64,000 nt of DNA from Variovorax paradoxus EPS (GCF_000184745.1 NC_014931.1:1860001-1924000); one strand, 5' to 3'. Positions 9,551 through 19,062 are shown, counted from the first letter of the stretch. Translations and numbers: made by a program. The notes: a model not told the origin generated them from the sequence alone.

Positions 9551-10453
9551 ATGCGGCTGCGTCACATCGAGGTCTTCAACGCGATCATGCTCACGGGCAG
9601 CGTGAGCGCGGCGGCGCGGCTCATCAACATCACGCAGCCGGCGGTGAGCCGCACCCTGCAGCACGCGGAGCTGCAGCTGGGTTTTCCGCTGTTCCAGCGC
9701 GCCAAGGGGCGGCTCTCGCCGACCACCGAGGCGCTCACGCTGTACCCGCACATCGAGCGCCTGTTCGCGCAGCTCGACGAAGTGCAGCGGCTGGCCTCCA
9801 ACCTCAAGGCCGGCAGCGACACGGGCGAGCTGCGCATCCTGAGCGTGCTGGCGCTGAGCTACGAGATATTGCCGCGCGCGCTCAAGGCATTCCGCGAAAA
9901 GCATCCGGGCTACGCGATCACCGTCGAGTCATTGCATTCGCCGCAGATCATGTCCGCGCTGCTGCTGCAGGAGGCCGACGTGGGCTTCGCCTTCAGCCCC
10001 GTGGTGCACCCCTCGCTTACGCAAGAGACGCTGGCCGACAGCCGCATGGTCTGCATCGCGCCCAAGGGGACGCTCCCGCGCGCGCTGGTGCGCAACGGCT
10101 CGGTGGCGCTGCACGACCTGGTCGATCGCCCGGTGATCGGCCTCGACAGCCGAGACCCCGTCGGCACCAGCCTGAGTCAAGCTTGCCGGCAGGCCGGCGT
10201 CGGCTTCCAGCAGGCGGTGGTGACGGTGCAGACCTACCACGCGGCACTGGCCATGGCGCACCACGGCCTCGGCGTGGCGCTGGTCGACGGCTGCACCGCG
10301 CATTCGGCGGACCGCGAGAAGGTCGATGTGCTCACGCTCGAGCCGCACATCCCGGTGCCGGTGCGCGCGCTGCGTTTCACCGGCCGGCCCGATTCGGTGG
10401 CGGTGCGCGGCATCACGCGCTGCATGCAGCAGGCGATTCAGGAAACGCTCTAG
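9551..10453 (+). CDS. LysR family transcriptional regulator
   Basis: The 300-residue protein has the typical winged helix-turn-helix at residues 1-60 (FNAIMLTGSVSAAARLINIT, then QPAVSRTLQHAE). An effector-binding domain follows from about residue 90. It stands 16 bases after the M20 peptidase gene on the same strand, so it may be cotranscribed with the peptidase and control it. LysR proteins are more often divergent from their targets, so this is only a guess. Its stop codon shares the palindrome CTAG (10450-10453) with the stop of the convergent azoreductase gene. Confidence 0.88.
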   Translation: MRLRHIEVFNAIMLTGSVSAAARLINITQPAVSRTLQHAELQLGFPLFQRAKGRLSPTTEALTLYPHIERLFAQLDEVQRLASNLKAGSDTGELRILSVLALSYEILPRALKAFREKHPGYAITVESLHSPQIMSALLLQEADVGFAFSPVVHPSLTQETLADSRMVCIAPKGTLPRALVRNGSVALHDLVDRPVIGLDSRDPVGTSLSQACRQAGVGFQQAVVTVQTYHAALAMAHHGLGVALVDGCTAHSADREKVDVLTLEPHIPVPVRALRFTGRPDSVAVRGITRCMQQAIQETL

Positions 10454-11061
10454 ACGCGCAGCGGGAAATACGCCTGCAGAGCGTCGTCGGCGCCCGTCCT
10501 CGATTTCTCAAGAATCTGTGGCCCCAGGCCCGTTCCCTGCACCGAGAAGAAGTGCAGGTCCTTCAAACCGATCTGGGCCAGGATGACCGTCAGGTACGGC
10601 GTCAAAAAATCCGGCTGCCGTGCGTACTCTCCGGAAAAACTGCCCCCTGAAGCGATGGCGATGAATACCGGCCGGTCGCGAAGCGTGCCGACCTTGCCGC
10701 CCGGTCCCGTGTCGAAGGTGCGGCGTGCCCGCACGACGTGATCGATCCACGCCTTCAGCGCCGAGGGAACGCCCAGGTTGTGCATCGGCGTTCCGATGAC
10801 CACGGCATCCGAATCTTCCAGTTCCCGGATCAGTTCGTCGGACTGGGCCATGGAACCGCCGTGCGCGATCTCCGCCGTGGCCGAGTGCTGGCCAAGCGCG
10901 TAGTTCGCGTCGATGTGGGGCAGGGCGTTGCCACCGATCACCCGGTTCGTCACCGTGGCAGCCGGCTCGCGACCCATGAGGCGCGCGACGATCTTTCGGG
11001 AGAGCCGGTAGCTCTCGGAGGCTTCACCGCGGGGGCTGCAGACGATGTGCAGGATCTTCAT
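10450..11061 (-). CDS. azoR: FMN-dependent NADH-azoreductase
   Basis: The 203-residue flavodoxin-fold enzyme starts MKILHIVCSPRGEASESYRL, where SPRGEAS forms the FMN phosphate-binding loop. It continues with the family segment GTPMHNLGVPSALKAWIDHV and a later GGSFSG. AzoR reduces quinones and azo compounds using NADH in the cytoplasm. It is divergent from a MocR-type regulator across 100 bases that contain a near-perfect palindrome (11107-11130), so control by that regulator is likely. The start at 11061 removes a 16-residue upstream extension that has no family similarity. Confidence 0.88.
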   Translation of the reverse strand: MKILHIVCSPRGEASESYRLSRKIVARLMGREPAATVTNRVIGGNALPHIDANYALGQHSATAEIAHGGSMAQSDELIRELEDSDAVVIGTPMHNLGVPSALKAWIDHVVRARRTFDTGPGGKVGTLRDRPVFIAIASGGSFSGEYARQPDFLTPYLTVILAQIGLKDLHFFSVQGTGLGPQILEKSRTGADDALQAYFPLRV

Positions 11062-11106
11062 AGTGACCACTTCAGATTCTTGTGAAAGGAGGCAGTCTAG
11101 GAAGCA

Positions 11107-11130
11107 CATGGCCTATGTCATAGAGCCATG
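11107..11130. promoter_or_regulatory. Palindrome between azoR and the MocR gene, likely operator
   Basis: CATGGCCTATG and CATAGAGCCATG face each other around a single central T. The arms match over 10 positions with one inserted base. The site lies between two divergent starts (11061 and 11162), as expected for an operator of the MocR regulator. No binding data are implied. Confidence 0.45.
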
Positions 11131-11161
11131 AATGAAGATTGGGGCTGATCCATAATTTGGC

Positions 11162-12586
11162 ATGAAGACCGCCGGAAAGCCCACCTCCATCTCGCCCCTG
11201 GACCCCACGGCGGTCGAGCCTTACTACCGCCAGATCTACGAGCGATTGCGCAGCGCCATCGCCAGCGGCTTGCTCAAGCCGGGCGACCGCATTCCCTCGG
11301 CGCGCGCACTGACCAAGGAGCTGGGCCTGGCCCGGGGCACCATCGACACGGCCTATTCCCTGCTGACCGCCGAGGGCTACATCCAGGCCCGCGGCCAGGC
11401 GGGCACCATCGTCACGCCGGGCCTCAAGCCGCGCACGCCCGTGGCCATGCCGTCGCCCGTGATCGACACCGGGACTTCCTCGATCGGCTTTCGTCCTTAT
11501 TCGATCCTTCCGTTCCAGATGGGCTTGCCCGCGCTGGACGAATTTCCCCGAAAGATATGGGCGCGCCTCGGTGCGCGGTGCGCGCGGGCCATGCAGCCGT
11601 CGGACATGACGCATCCCTCCGTCTACGGCCAGCCCGCATTGCGCGCGGAAATCGCCGCCTACCTCCAGGTATCGCGCGGCATCCATTGCGCGGCGTCGCA
11701 GGTGTTCGTGACTTCGGGATATCGCCACTCCATCGAGCTGATCGGCCTTGCGTTGCTGAAGGCGGGCGACCGCGTCTGGCTCGAAGACCCGGGCTATCCG
11801 CCCACGCGCGAACTGCTCGCGCAGATGCACATCGCGACCGTTCCGGTGCCGGTCGACGCGGACGGCATGGTCGTTGCCGAAGGCGTCCGGGCGGCGCCGC
11901 GTGCGCGCATGGCCGTGGTCACGCCGGCGCACCAGAGCCCGCTGGGCGTGTCCCTTTCCCTGCAGCGGCGCCTCGCACTGCTGGACTGGGCGGGGCGGAA
12001 CAACGCGTGGATCGTCGAGGACGACTACGACGGCGAGTACCGCTATGTGAGCCGCCCGCTGCCTGCGCTCAAGAGCCTGGACCGCGACGGGCGCGTGCTC
12101 TATGCGGGCACCTTCAGCAAGGTGCTTTTTCCGAGCCTCCGGCTGGCGTATCTCGTGGTGCCGCAAGCGCAGGTCGAGCGCTTCGAGCAGATCATCCAGA
12201 CCTTCGCCGGGGGCAGCCCCGAACTCACGCAGTCCATCGTCACGGCCTTCATCAAGGAAGGCCACTTCGCGCGCCACATCCAGCGCATGCGCAAGCTCTA
12301 CGCCGAGCGCCGCGAAGCCACCAAGGCGGGACTGGAGAAGGTGCTGGGAAAGCACGTGAAGATCGACGCGCTGCCCGGCGGCATGCACCTGATCCTGCGG
12401 CTTGCGGGCCGCCAGTCGGATCGCAAGCTCATGCTTCGGATGCGGGCAGACGGCCTCTTCGCGGAGGCGCTGTCGGAATGGCAGCAGATCGGCAAGGGCC
12501 CGTCGGCATTGCTCGTCAACTTCACGAACATCGATTCCCGGGCCACGGCCGAGAAACTGGGCAAGCGCATCCTGGCCTTGATGTGA
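11162..12586 (+). CDS. MocR/PdxR-type GntR regulator with aminotransferase domain
   Basis: This 474-residue protein joins a GntR winged helix-turn-helix (about residues 20-85, with LRSAIASGLLKPGDRIPSAR) to a fold-type I aminotransferase domain (about 110-470). The pyridoxal-phosphate lysine is K320 in AGTFSKVLFPSLRLAYLV, so the cofactor site is present. MocR proteins sense PLP-linked metabolites and usually regulate a divergent neighbour, here azoR. The carboxymuconolactone decarboxylase-like gene starting about 110 bases downstream is a second possible target. Confidence 0.9.
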   Translation: MKTAGKPTSISPLDPTAVEPYYRQIYERLRSAIASGLLKPGDRIPSARALTKELGLARGTIDTAYSLLTAEGYIQARGQAGTIVTPGLKPRTPVAMPSPVIDTGTSSIGFRPYSILPFQMGLPALDEFPRKIWARLGARCARAMQPSDMTHPSVYGQPALRAEIAAYLQVSRGIHCAASQVFVTSGYRHSIELIGLALLKAGDRVWLEDPGYPPTRELLAQMHIATVPVPVDADGMVVAEGVRAAPRARMAVVTPAHQSPLGVSLSLQRRLALLDWAGRNNAWIVEDDYDGEYRYVSRPLPALKSLDRDGRVLYAGTFSKVLFPSLRLAYLVVPQAQVERFEQIIQTFAGGSPELTQSIVTAFIKEGHFARHIQRMRKLYAERREATKAGLEKVLGKHVKIDALPGGMHLILRLAGRQSDRKLMLRMRADGLFAEALSEWQQIGKGPSALLVNFTNIDSRATAEKLGKRILALM

Positions 12587-12695
12587 TGCGGGGAATCATG
12601 GTCTAGAACCGAATGCCATTCTTGGCTCTTCTGAACTGGACCAAGATCTCCGACCATAGAGTCCTTCTCAATCAGCAAACACACAAGGACTCCTC

Positions 12696-13163
12696 ATGAG
12701 CAATCGCATCGACTACGCCAAGGTTTCGCCCGACGTCTACAAGGCCTTCGGCGGGGTGTATGTCGCCGTCCAGAAAAGCGGCCTGCCCAAGCAACTGGTC
12801 GATCTCGTCTACCTGCGGGTGTCGCAGATCAATGGCTGCGCCTACTGCATCGACATGCATTCGCGCGACCTGCTCAAGTCCGGCCTCGCGGTCGACAAGC
12901 TGGTGCTGGTGCCGGTGTGGCACGACGCGGGCGCGGTGTTCAGTGCACGCGAACGCGCGGCACTCGCGTTGGCCGAAACCGTGACGCGCGTCGCCGAGAC
13001 GGGCGTGCCCGATACCGACTACGAAGCCGCCACCGCCGAATTCGGCGACAAGGAGCTGGCCGATCTCACCTATGCGATCAGCCTGATGAACGCCTTCAAC
13101 CGCTTCGGTGTCACCTTCCGCTCGACGCCCGCCGCCACGGTTGCCGCGGCGGCTGCGGCCTGA
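12696..13163 (+). CDS. Carboxymuconolactone decarboxylase / AhpD-like protein
   Basis: The 155-residue all-helical protein carries the AhpD redox motif: C48 and C51 in GCAYCIDMH, with H55 four residues later. Proteins with this CxxC-x3-H arrangement act as alkylhydroperoxidases or thiol-dependent peroxide scavengers in the cytoplasm. The N-terminus RIDYAKVSPDVYKAFGGVY is typical of the subfamily, while the Ala-rich C-terminus is not conserved. It is 6 bases upstream of a SugE-like gene and probably forms an operon with it, downstream of the MocR regulator. Confidence 0.85.
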   Translation: MSNRIDYAKVSPDVYKAFGGVYVAVQKSGLPKQLVDLVYLRVSQINGCAYCIDMHSRDLLKSGLAVDKLVLVPVWHDAGAVFSARERAALALAETVTRVAETGVPDTDYEAATAEFGDKELADLTYAISLMNAFNRFGVTFRSTPAATVAAAAAA

Positions 13164-13169
13164 AGCGCC

Positions 13170-13490
13170 ATGGCCTGGACACTGCTCGGCATCGCCGGGC
13201 TTCTGGAAATCGTCTTCGCCTTCGCGATGAAGTCGTCCGAAGGCTTCACGCGGCTGGTGCCCGCGCTGTTCACGGTGGGTGCCGGCCTGTCGAGCGTGGT
13301 GCTCCTGGCGCTCTCGATGCGCACGCTGCCGATGGGAACGGGCTATGCGGTATGGACCGGCATCGGCGCGGCCGGCACAGCAATCGTGGGCATGGCGGTG
13401 CTGGGCGATTCGGCCGCGCCGCTGCGGCTGCTGTGCATCGCGCTCATCCTGGCCGGCGTGATCGGGCTCAAGCTGGTCACCATCGACTGA
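13170..13490 (+). CDS. Small multidrug resistance protein, SugE/Gdx type
   Basis: This 106-residue protein has four membrane helices and starts MAWTLLGIAGLLEIVFAFAM, with the essential membrane glutamate E13. The WTGIGAAGTAIVGM segment marks the SugE/Gdx branch of the SMR family. Members of this branch export guanidinium or quaternary ammonium ions as antiparallel dimers, in contrast to the broader EmrE branch. No guanidine riboswitch can be seen in the 6-base gap to the upstream gene, with which it is probably cotranscribed. Confidence 0.85.
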   Translation: MAWTLLGIAGLLEIVFAFAMKSSEGFTRLVPALFTVGAGLSSVVLLALSMRTLPMGTGYAVWTGIGAAGTAIVGMAVLGDSAAPLRLLCIALILAGVIGLKLVTID

Positions 13491-13543
13491 CGAAGGGAAT
13501 GAAGGGGTCGGGCGGGCATCGGCCCGCGCCATAATCCGGCCCC

Positions 13544-13900
13544 ATGCACGTCCTTCGAACCCTCTGCTTCCTGCGCCGCCTGGCGCTGGCATGGTTCACG
13601 GCCTCGCTGCTGGTCGCGGGGGCTTCGCCCCTCGTGAATCCGCAGGCGATGGAGCTGGTGTGCTCCGCCACCGGCAGCGTCAAGCTCATCGTGCAGGGCG
13701 ACGACGGCCCCGCCGAGATGGGCATGGCGGCGATGGACTGCCCGCTGTGCATGGTCTCCGCGCCGCCGCCTGCCGCCACGCAGGTGAAGCTGCCCACGCC
13801 GCTGCCGCTGGGCCGCGCGCTGCAATCGATTCCCGCGGCCCGCATCGCGGCCGCCACGGCCTCGCCGCTGCCGGCGCGCGGGCCGCCCGCGCTCTCCTGA
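13544..13900 (+). CDS. DUF2946-like small exported protein
   Basis: The 118-residue protein has a basic N-terminus and a hydrophobic segment (LALAWFTASLLVAGASP), then a compact MDCPLCM motif at about residues 65-71 that resembles the paired-cysteine signature of DUF2946. The C-terminal third is rich in Ala and Pro. DUF2946 genes commonly lie directly before genes for TonB-dependent receptors, as here (the receptor begins 125 bases downstream), which suggests a link to metal uptake. The function is not known. Confidence 0.6.
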   Translation: MHVLRTLCFLRRLALAWFTASLLVAGASPLVNPQAMELVCSATGSVKLIVQGDDGPAEMGMAAMDCPLCMVSAPPPAATQVKLPTPLPLGRALQSIPAARIAAATASPLPARGPPALS

Positions 13901-14025
13901 ACTCCCGTATTTCTTCCACCTGACGCTGCCTCCGGGCGCGCGGTGGGTCTTCGGTCGTTCCGCGGCCGGCGCAACGTGGTCGCCCTTGTCGGGCTTGCGC
14001 GCGCCGCCGCCGCCAGAGAGATTCC

Positions 14026-16215
14026 ATGTCCCGTATTCCTTCCGCCCCCACGCTGGGGCTCGCGGCCCTGTTCGGCGTCGCCTCCGCACCCGGCTTCGCG
14101 ATCGCGCAAGAGGCTGGCACCGCCGGCGCTGCCGCACGGTCGCTGCCGCAGGTCGAAGTGACCGACGATGCGCCCAGTCCCAACGGCCGGCTCGACTTCG
14201 ATACCCCCTCCGACACCGCGAGCCGCCTGGGCCTCACGCCGCGCGAGACGCCGGCTTCGGTCACCGTGGTGAACCGCTCGGTCATCGATGCGCGCGGCGC
14301 GCAGAACACGCAGGAGATCCTGCGCGCCATTCCCGGCGTGACCGCGCACGACGCGCCGGGCAACATCGGCGTGAGCTACCGGGGCTTCGGCGCCGGCTCG
14401 ATCGGCCAGCTCTTCAACGGCATCAACGTGCAGTATTCGATCGCCGCGCGGCCGGTGGACAGCTGGATCTACGACCGCGTCGAAGCCATCGGCGGGCCGT
14501 CGAGCTTCCTGTTCGGCTCGGGCGCGCTGGGCGGCTCGATCAACTACATCACCAAGACGCCGGAGCGCAGCGACTTTGCCGAAGCGCGATTGCGCCTGGG
14601 CACGCAGCACCTGCAGGAAGCCTCCTTCGGGCTGAACCGCCGGGTGGCCGGCGATGGCGGCGCGGGCAGCCATTACGCGCGCATCGACGTGAACCACCGC
14701 GATGCCAACGGATGGACCGACGGCACGGGCAGCCGCTCCACGCAGCTCGCGGCCTCGCAGCTCTCGGACCTGGGCGGAGGCCTCAAGCACACGCTGGCCT
14801 ACGAGTTTCAGGACGAGAACGTCGACCGGCCCTACTGGGGCACGCCCGTGCTCAACCCGGTGGCCGGCACGATGCGCATCGATCCCGGCATCCGCTTCAG
14901 GAACTTCAACAGCAGCGACGGCCTCTACGCGCAGCGCGTGCAGTGGCTGCGCTCGGTCACCGAATGGCAGGCCACCGACGCGTTTCAGCTGAAGAACACC
15001 TTCTATGCCTACGACGCACTGCGCGACTACCGCAATGTCGAGAGCTACCGCTACAACCCGGGCAACACCGCGGTGATCCGCTCGGGCGCGTTGCTCCAGC
15101 GGCACGACCAGGACGTGTGGGGCAACCGCGTCGAGGGTCTCTACAAGGGCCGGCTCGGCAGCCTGAAAAGCGACTGGTCCTTCGGGCTGGACTTCAGCGT
15201 GAACCGCCAGACGCGCTTTCCCAACAGCCTGACCGGCACCGTGAGCACCGTGAATCCGTATGCCTTCACTGTCGAGCGCTTCTTCGAGGTGAAGGGCATG
15301 GTGCCGGGCTTTCGCCCCGACCGCGACAACAAGGTGCGGACCACCGCGCTCTACCTGGAGAACCGCACCGCGCTGCTGCCTTCGCTGCACCTCATTGCCG
15401 CGCTGCGCCACGAGCGCATCGACCTCGACCTGGTGAACCGGCGCACCGTGGATGCGGCGAACCCCGCCACCTTCCAACGCGGCTACAAGCCCACGACCGG
15501 GCGCATCGGCCTGGTGTGGGATCTGGCGCCGGGCGCGAGCCTGTATGCGCAATACGCCACCGCGGCCGACCCGCCTTCGGGCGTGCTCTCCACCGCGTCT
15601 TTCGCCGACGTGCGCAACAACAGCGAGCTCACCACCGGCCGGCAGGTGGAGATCGGCACCAAGCTCGATTTCTGGCAAGGCAAGGGCACGGCCACGCTTG
15701 CGGCCTACGGCATTCGCCGCAAGAACATCGCGACGCAGGACCCGAACAACAGCACGCTCACCGTGCTGGTGGGCGAGCAGTCGTCCAAGGGCGTGGAGCT
15801 GGCGCTCGGCCTGCAGCCGACGCGGCAATGGTCGCTGCAGGGCAACCTCACCTACGTCGATGCGCGCTACGAGCGCTTCACGCAGGGCGGCGTGTCGCTC
15901 GCGGGCCGCACGCCGACCAACACGCCGGCCATGGTCGCGAACCTCTGGGTGTCGTATGCGTTCACGCCCCGCCTGGAAGCCAGCGTGGGCGTGCGGCATG
16001 TGAGCAAGGTGTACGCCGATGCGGCAAACACCGCGAACTGGCCGGGCTACACGCTGCTGGACCTCGGGCTGAGCTGGAAGGTCAGCAACACCGTCGCCGT
16101 GGTCGGTCGCATCCGCAACGCGACGGACCGCATCCACGCGCTGAACGTCGGCAGCACCTTCGCCTACCTCGGCGCACCGCGCACGGCGGACGTCTCGCTG
16201 CGCGTGGCGTTCTGA
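14026..16215 (+). CDS. TonB-dependent siderophore-type outer-membrane receptor
   Basis: This 729-residue receptor has a signal peptide ending near GFAIAQ and a plug domain at about residues 60-175 (ETPASVTVVNRSVIDARGAQ). A 22-strand barrel follows and ends in the terminal aromatic VSLRVAF needed for outer-membrane insertion. The short plug and the segment IGGPSSFLFGSGALGGSINY are typical of FhuA/FecA-like ferric-siderophore receptors. A PepSY membrane protein begins 16 bases downstream, a common arrangement in which the inner-membrane partner is thought to reduce or release iron from the siderophore. The ligand is unknown. Confidence 0.88.
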   Translation: MSRIPSAPTLGLAALFGVASAPGFAIAQEAGTAGAAARSLPQVEVTDDAPSPNGRLDFDTPSDTASRLGLTPRETPASVTVVNRSVIDARGAQNTQEILRAIPGVTAHDAPGNIGVSYRGFGAGSIGQLFNGINVQYSIAARPVDSWIYDRVEAIGGPSSFLFGSGALGGSINYITKTPERSDFAEARLRLGTQHLQEASFGLNRRVAGDGGAGSHYARIDVNHRDANGWTDGTGSRSTQLAASQLSDLGGGLKHTLAYEFQDENVDRPYWGTPVLNPVAGTMRIDPGIRFRNFNSSDGLYAQRVQWLRSVTEWQATDAFQLKNTFYAYDALRDYRNVESYRYNPGNTAVIRSGALLQRHDQDVWGNRVEGLYKGRLGSLKSDWSFGLDFSVNRQTRFPNSLTGTVSTVNPYAFTVERFFEVKGMVPGFRPDRDNKVRTTALYLENRTALLPSLHLIAALRHERIDLDLVNRRTVDAANPATFQRGYKPTTGRIGLVWDLAPGASLYAQYATAADPPSGVLSTASFADVRNNSELTTGRQVEIGTKLDFWQGKGTATLAAYGIRRKNIATQDPNNSTLTVLVGEQSSKGVELALGLQPTRQWSLQGNLTYVDARYERFTQGGVSLAGRTPTNTPAMVANLWVSYAFTPRLEASVGVRHVSKVYADAANTANWPGYTLLDLGLSWKVSNTVAVVGRIRNATDRIHALNVGSTFAYLGAPRTADVSLRVAF

Positions 16216-16231
16216 CCCAGGGAGAGATGCC

Positions 16232-17809
16232 ATGCATGCCAAACGCTGGTTGTTCCTCGTCCACCGCTGGCTGGGCGTGGTCGTCTGCGCCTTCTTCGCG
16301 ATGTGGTTCGTCTCGGGCGTGGTGATGATGTATGTGGGCTATCCCAAGCTCACCGAGGCCGAGCGGCTGCAGCACCTGCCGCCGCTCGACGCATCGGTAC
16401 CGCTGCTGGGGCCTCGGCGCGCGCTCGATGCAGCCGGCATCGCGGGGCCTCTGCGCGAGCTGCGGCTGACGGCGGCCAGCGGCGGACGCGCGGTGTATCT
16501 GGCGGTGCCTGCCCGCGAAGCCGACGCCGGCCGGCGCCGCGTGCCGCCCGGCAGCGGAACGGTGGTGATCGATGCAGAGACCGGCGCCGTGCCGAGTGAC
16601 GTGGACCGCGCCCGCGTGCTCGCGAGCGCCCAGGCGTATGCGGGTGCCGGTGTGGCGCTCGACTACCGCGGCGCCATCGGCGAGGACGCCTTCACCCATT
16701 CGCGCGGGCTCGATGCCCATCGCCCGCTGCACCTCGTCGACCTCGGCGATGCAGAAGCCACGCGGCTCTACATCTCGGGCAAGACCGGCGAAGTGGTGCG
16801 CGATGCGCCGCGCGCCGAGCGGCTCTGGAACTACGCGGGCGCGTGGATCCACTGGCTGTACCCGCTGCGCGGCACCGCGCTGGACCTCTACTGGGCGGAC
16901 ATCGTCAACTGGCTCTCCATCGTCGGCATCGCGGTCACGCTGACCGGCACCGTGATGGGCGTGATGCGCTGGCGCTTCCGGCGGACCTACAAGAGCGGTT
17001 CGCACTCGCCGTACCAGGGTTTCATGATGCGCTGGCATCACATCACCGGGCTGCTGTTCGCGCTGGTGACGCTGACGTGGATCTTCAGCGGGCTGATGTC
17101 GATGAATCCGTGGCGCGTGTTCGACAGCGGCGCGCCAGCGCTGCGTACCGAGGCGATGAACGGCGGGCCGCTCGTTGTCGCCGCCGGGGACGCGACACCC
17201 GCCGCGCTGCTGGCCGCCACAGGCAATGGCGTGCGCGAATTGCGCTGGGTGCGCGTGGCAGGGCAGACGCTGGTGCTCGCGAGCACGGGCAACGGCCGGC
17301 CGATGGTGCGAGATGCGCAGAGCGCCCGGCCGCACACGCCCGGCCCCGAGGTGCTGCGCGCCGCGGTCGCCCGCCTGCTGCCCGATGCGATCGAGCGCAT
17401 CGACGTGCTCACCGCCTACGACAGCCACTACTACACCCGCGAGCCGCACACCATGACGGGCGGCACGGACAAGCCCTTGCCCGTCTGGCGCGTGGTGTTC
17501 GCCGACGCGCACGCCACCTGGTTGCATGTCGATCCGCACACCGGCGCGGTGATCGGCCGCTCCGATGAGATGCGGCGCCTGAGCCGCTGGCTGTTCGCGA
17601 TGCTGCACAGCTGGGACTGGCTGCCGCTGCTCGACCATCGCCCGGTGTGGGACGTGCTGCTCGTGGCGCTGAGCCTCGGCGGCGCGCTGCTGAGCCTGAC
17701 CGGCGTGGTGATCGGCTGGCGGCGCCTGGGCCGCAAGCTCAGGGCGTCGGTGCGGAAGACGCCACCAGCGCCTCCGCGATCCGCAGCGCGGAGCCGAAGG
17801 CCAGCGTGA
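16232..17809 (+). CDS. PepSY-associated membrane protein, iron uptake
   Basis: The 525-residue protein has a first membrane helix at about residues 10-32 (LGVVVCAFFAMWFVSGVVMM). Further helices lie near 225-247, 268-290 and 455-482, with large periplasmic PepSY-like domains between them. His residues at helix ends (LVHRWLG, RWHHITG, LHSWDW) resemble the haem-binding pattern of PepSY_TM iron reductases. It follows the TonB receptor by 16 bases. Its last 71 bases overlap the 3' end of the convergent dadA gene; the overlap lies in a basic, low-complexity tail, so a shifted frame there cannot be excluded. Confidence 0.8.
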   Translation: MHAKRWLFLVHRWLGVVVCAFFAMWFVSGVVMMYVGYPKLTEAERLQHLPPLDASVPLLGPRRALDAAGIAGPLRELRLTAASGGRAVYLAVPAREADAGRRRVPPGSGTVVIDAETGAVPSDVDRARVLASAQAYAGAGVALDYRGAIGEDAFTHSRGLDAHRPLHLVDLGDAEATRLYISGKTGEVVRDAPRAERLWNYAGAWIHWLYPLRGTALDLYWADIVNWLSIVGIAVTLTGTVMGVMRWRFRRTYKSGSHSPYQGFMMRWHHITGLLFALVTLTWIFSGLMSMNPWRVFDSGAPALRTEAMNGGPLVVAAGDATPAALLAATGNGVRELRWVRVAGQTLVLASTGNGRPMVRDAQSARPHTPGPEVLRAAVARLLPDAIERIDVLTAYDSHYYTREPHTMTGGTDKPLPVWRVVFADAHATWLHVDPHTGAVIGRSDEMRRLSRWLFAMLHSWDWLPLLDHRPVWDVLLVALSLGGALLSLTGVVIGWRRLGRKLRASVRKTPPAPPRSAARSRRPA

Positions 17810-18968
17810 ACCCGAGCGCGCCGTGTCCGGTGTTGAAGAGCATGTTCGACGGTGCGCTTTCCAGCCGCCCGATGATCGGCAGCCCCTTCGGCGTTGCGGG
17901 CCGCATGCCGGTCCAAGGGTGCAGTTCCTCGAGCCGGCTCGCATGCGGGAAGACGGCACGCGTGGCGGCTGCCAACGTCTCGATGCGCGTTGCCGGAATG
18001 CTCGCGTCGTGTCCCACCAGCTCGGCCATGCCTGCCACGCGCAGGCGCGAGCCGATGCGCGCGAACACCACCTTGCGGGCGCTGTCGGTCACGTTCACGG
18101 TCGGTGCCGCGCCGGGCGAAGGATCGACCTCCACCGTGATGCTGTAGCCCTTGAGCGGATACACCGGCAGGTAGGCGCCGAGTGCCCGGCCGAGCTTGTG
18201 AGAGGCCGACCCCAATGCCATGACGAAGGCGTCGGCCTCGATGTCGCCCTGGCTGGTGTTCACTGCCGCGATCCGATGGCCGTTGCGCGCGAAGCCATGC
18301 ACATCGGTGCCGAGCAGGAAGCGCACGCCGCGCGCACTGAGCACGGGCATCAGTTCGGCGCACACCTTCAGGCAATCGGCCGCGCACTCGCTCGGCGTGT
18401 GGACCGCGCCGGCCATCTGGCTGCGGTAGCTCGCGAGCGCGGGCTCGATCGCGATGCACTCGTCGGGCGTGACGATGCGCTGCTCACTTCCCATGGTGCG
18501 CTGCAGCTCGAGCTGCGCACGCGCGCCTTCGAGCGAGTCCGAGCTCGCGTACAGCACCAGCTTGCCTGTGGCCGAGAAGTCGCAGTCGGGTGCGACGTCG
18601 GCCTGCATGGCCTCGAACTCGGTGCGGCTCGACGCGGCCAGCGCCAGCAGCTTCGCCGTGGTGTCGCGCGAGGTCGCTGCATTGCAGGCCGCGAGAAATT
18701 CCATGCCCCAGCGCCATTGCAGCGGGTCGAGCTGCGGCCGAAGCTTGAGCGGGGAGGTGGGCGAGAGCAGCAGCTTGGGCAGCTGCCTCCAGATCGACGG
18801 ATCGGCCAGCGGCTGCACGTACGAGTAGCTCAGCTGTGCGCCGTTGCCGCCGCTTGCGCCCGCGCCGGGCGCCGCGCGGTCGATCACCGTGACTTGGTGG
18901 CCCCGGCGTTCGAGCTGCCAGGCGGTGGCCAGGCCCACGATGCCGGCACCGAGCACACACACATGCAT
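17739..18968 (-). CDS. dadA: D-amino acid dehydrogenase
   Basis: The 409-residue flavoprotein begins MHVCVLGAGIVGLATAWQLE, a Rossmann FAD site (GAGIVG, residues 7-12), and has the DadA segment GHQVTVIDRAAPGAGASGGN. It oxidises D-amino acids to keto acids and ammonia, passing electrons to the respiratory chain. HPWTGMRPATPKGLPIIG near residue 350 is a conserved FAD-contacting block. It is divergent from a gene for an amino-acid binding protein, and an Asp/Glu racemase lies beyond that, forming a small D-amino-acid locus. The start at 18968 removes a 73-residue extension without family similarity. Confidence 0.9.
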   Translation of the reverse strand: MHVCVLGAGIVGLATAWQLERRGHQVTVIDRAAPGAGASGGNGAQLSYSYVQPLADPSIWRQLPKLLLSPTSPLKLRPQLDPLQWRWGMEFLAACNAATSRDTTAKLLALAASSRTEFEAMQADVAPDCDFSATGKLVLYASSDSLEGARAQLELQRTMGSEQRIVTPDECIAIEPALASYRSQMAGAVHTPSECAADCLKVCAELMPVLSARGVRFLLGTDVHGFARNGHRIAAVNTSQGDIEADAFVMALGSASHKLGRALGAYLPVYPLKGYSITVEVDPSPGAAPTVNVTDSARKVVFARIGSRLRVAGMAELVGHDASIPATRIETLAAATRAVFPHASRLEELHPWTGMRPATPKGLPIIGRLESAPSNMLFNTGHGALGFTLAFGSALRIAEALVASSAPTP

Positions 18969-19062
18969 GAAGGCAACTTTCGGGAGTGAAGACAAAGAAG
19001 AGATTGCCTGCGACTGTAGGGGTGCCCCGCGCCGCCCGGAAATGCCAAAAGAACCCCCGCCC

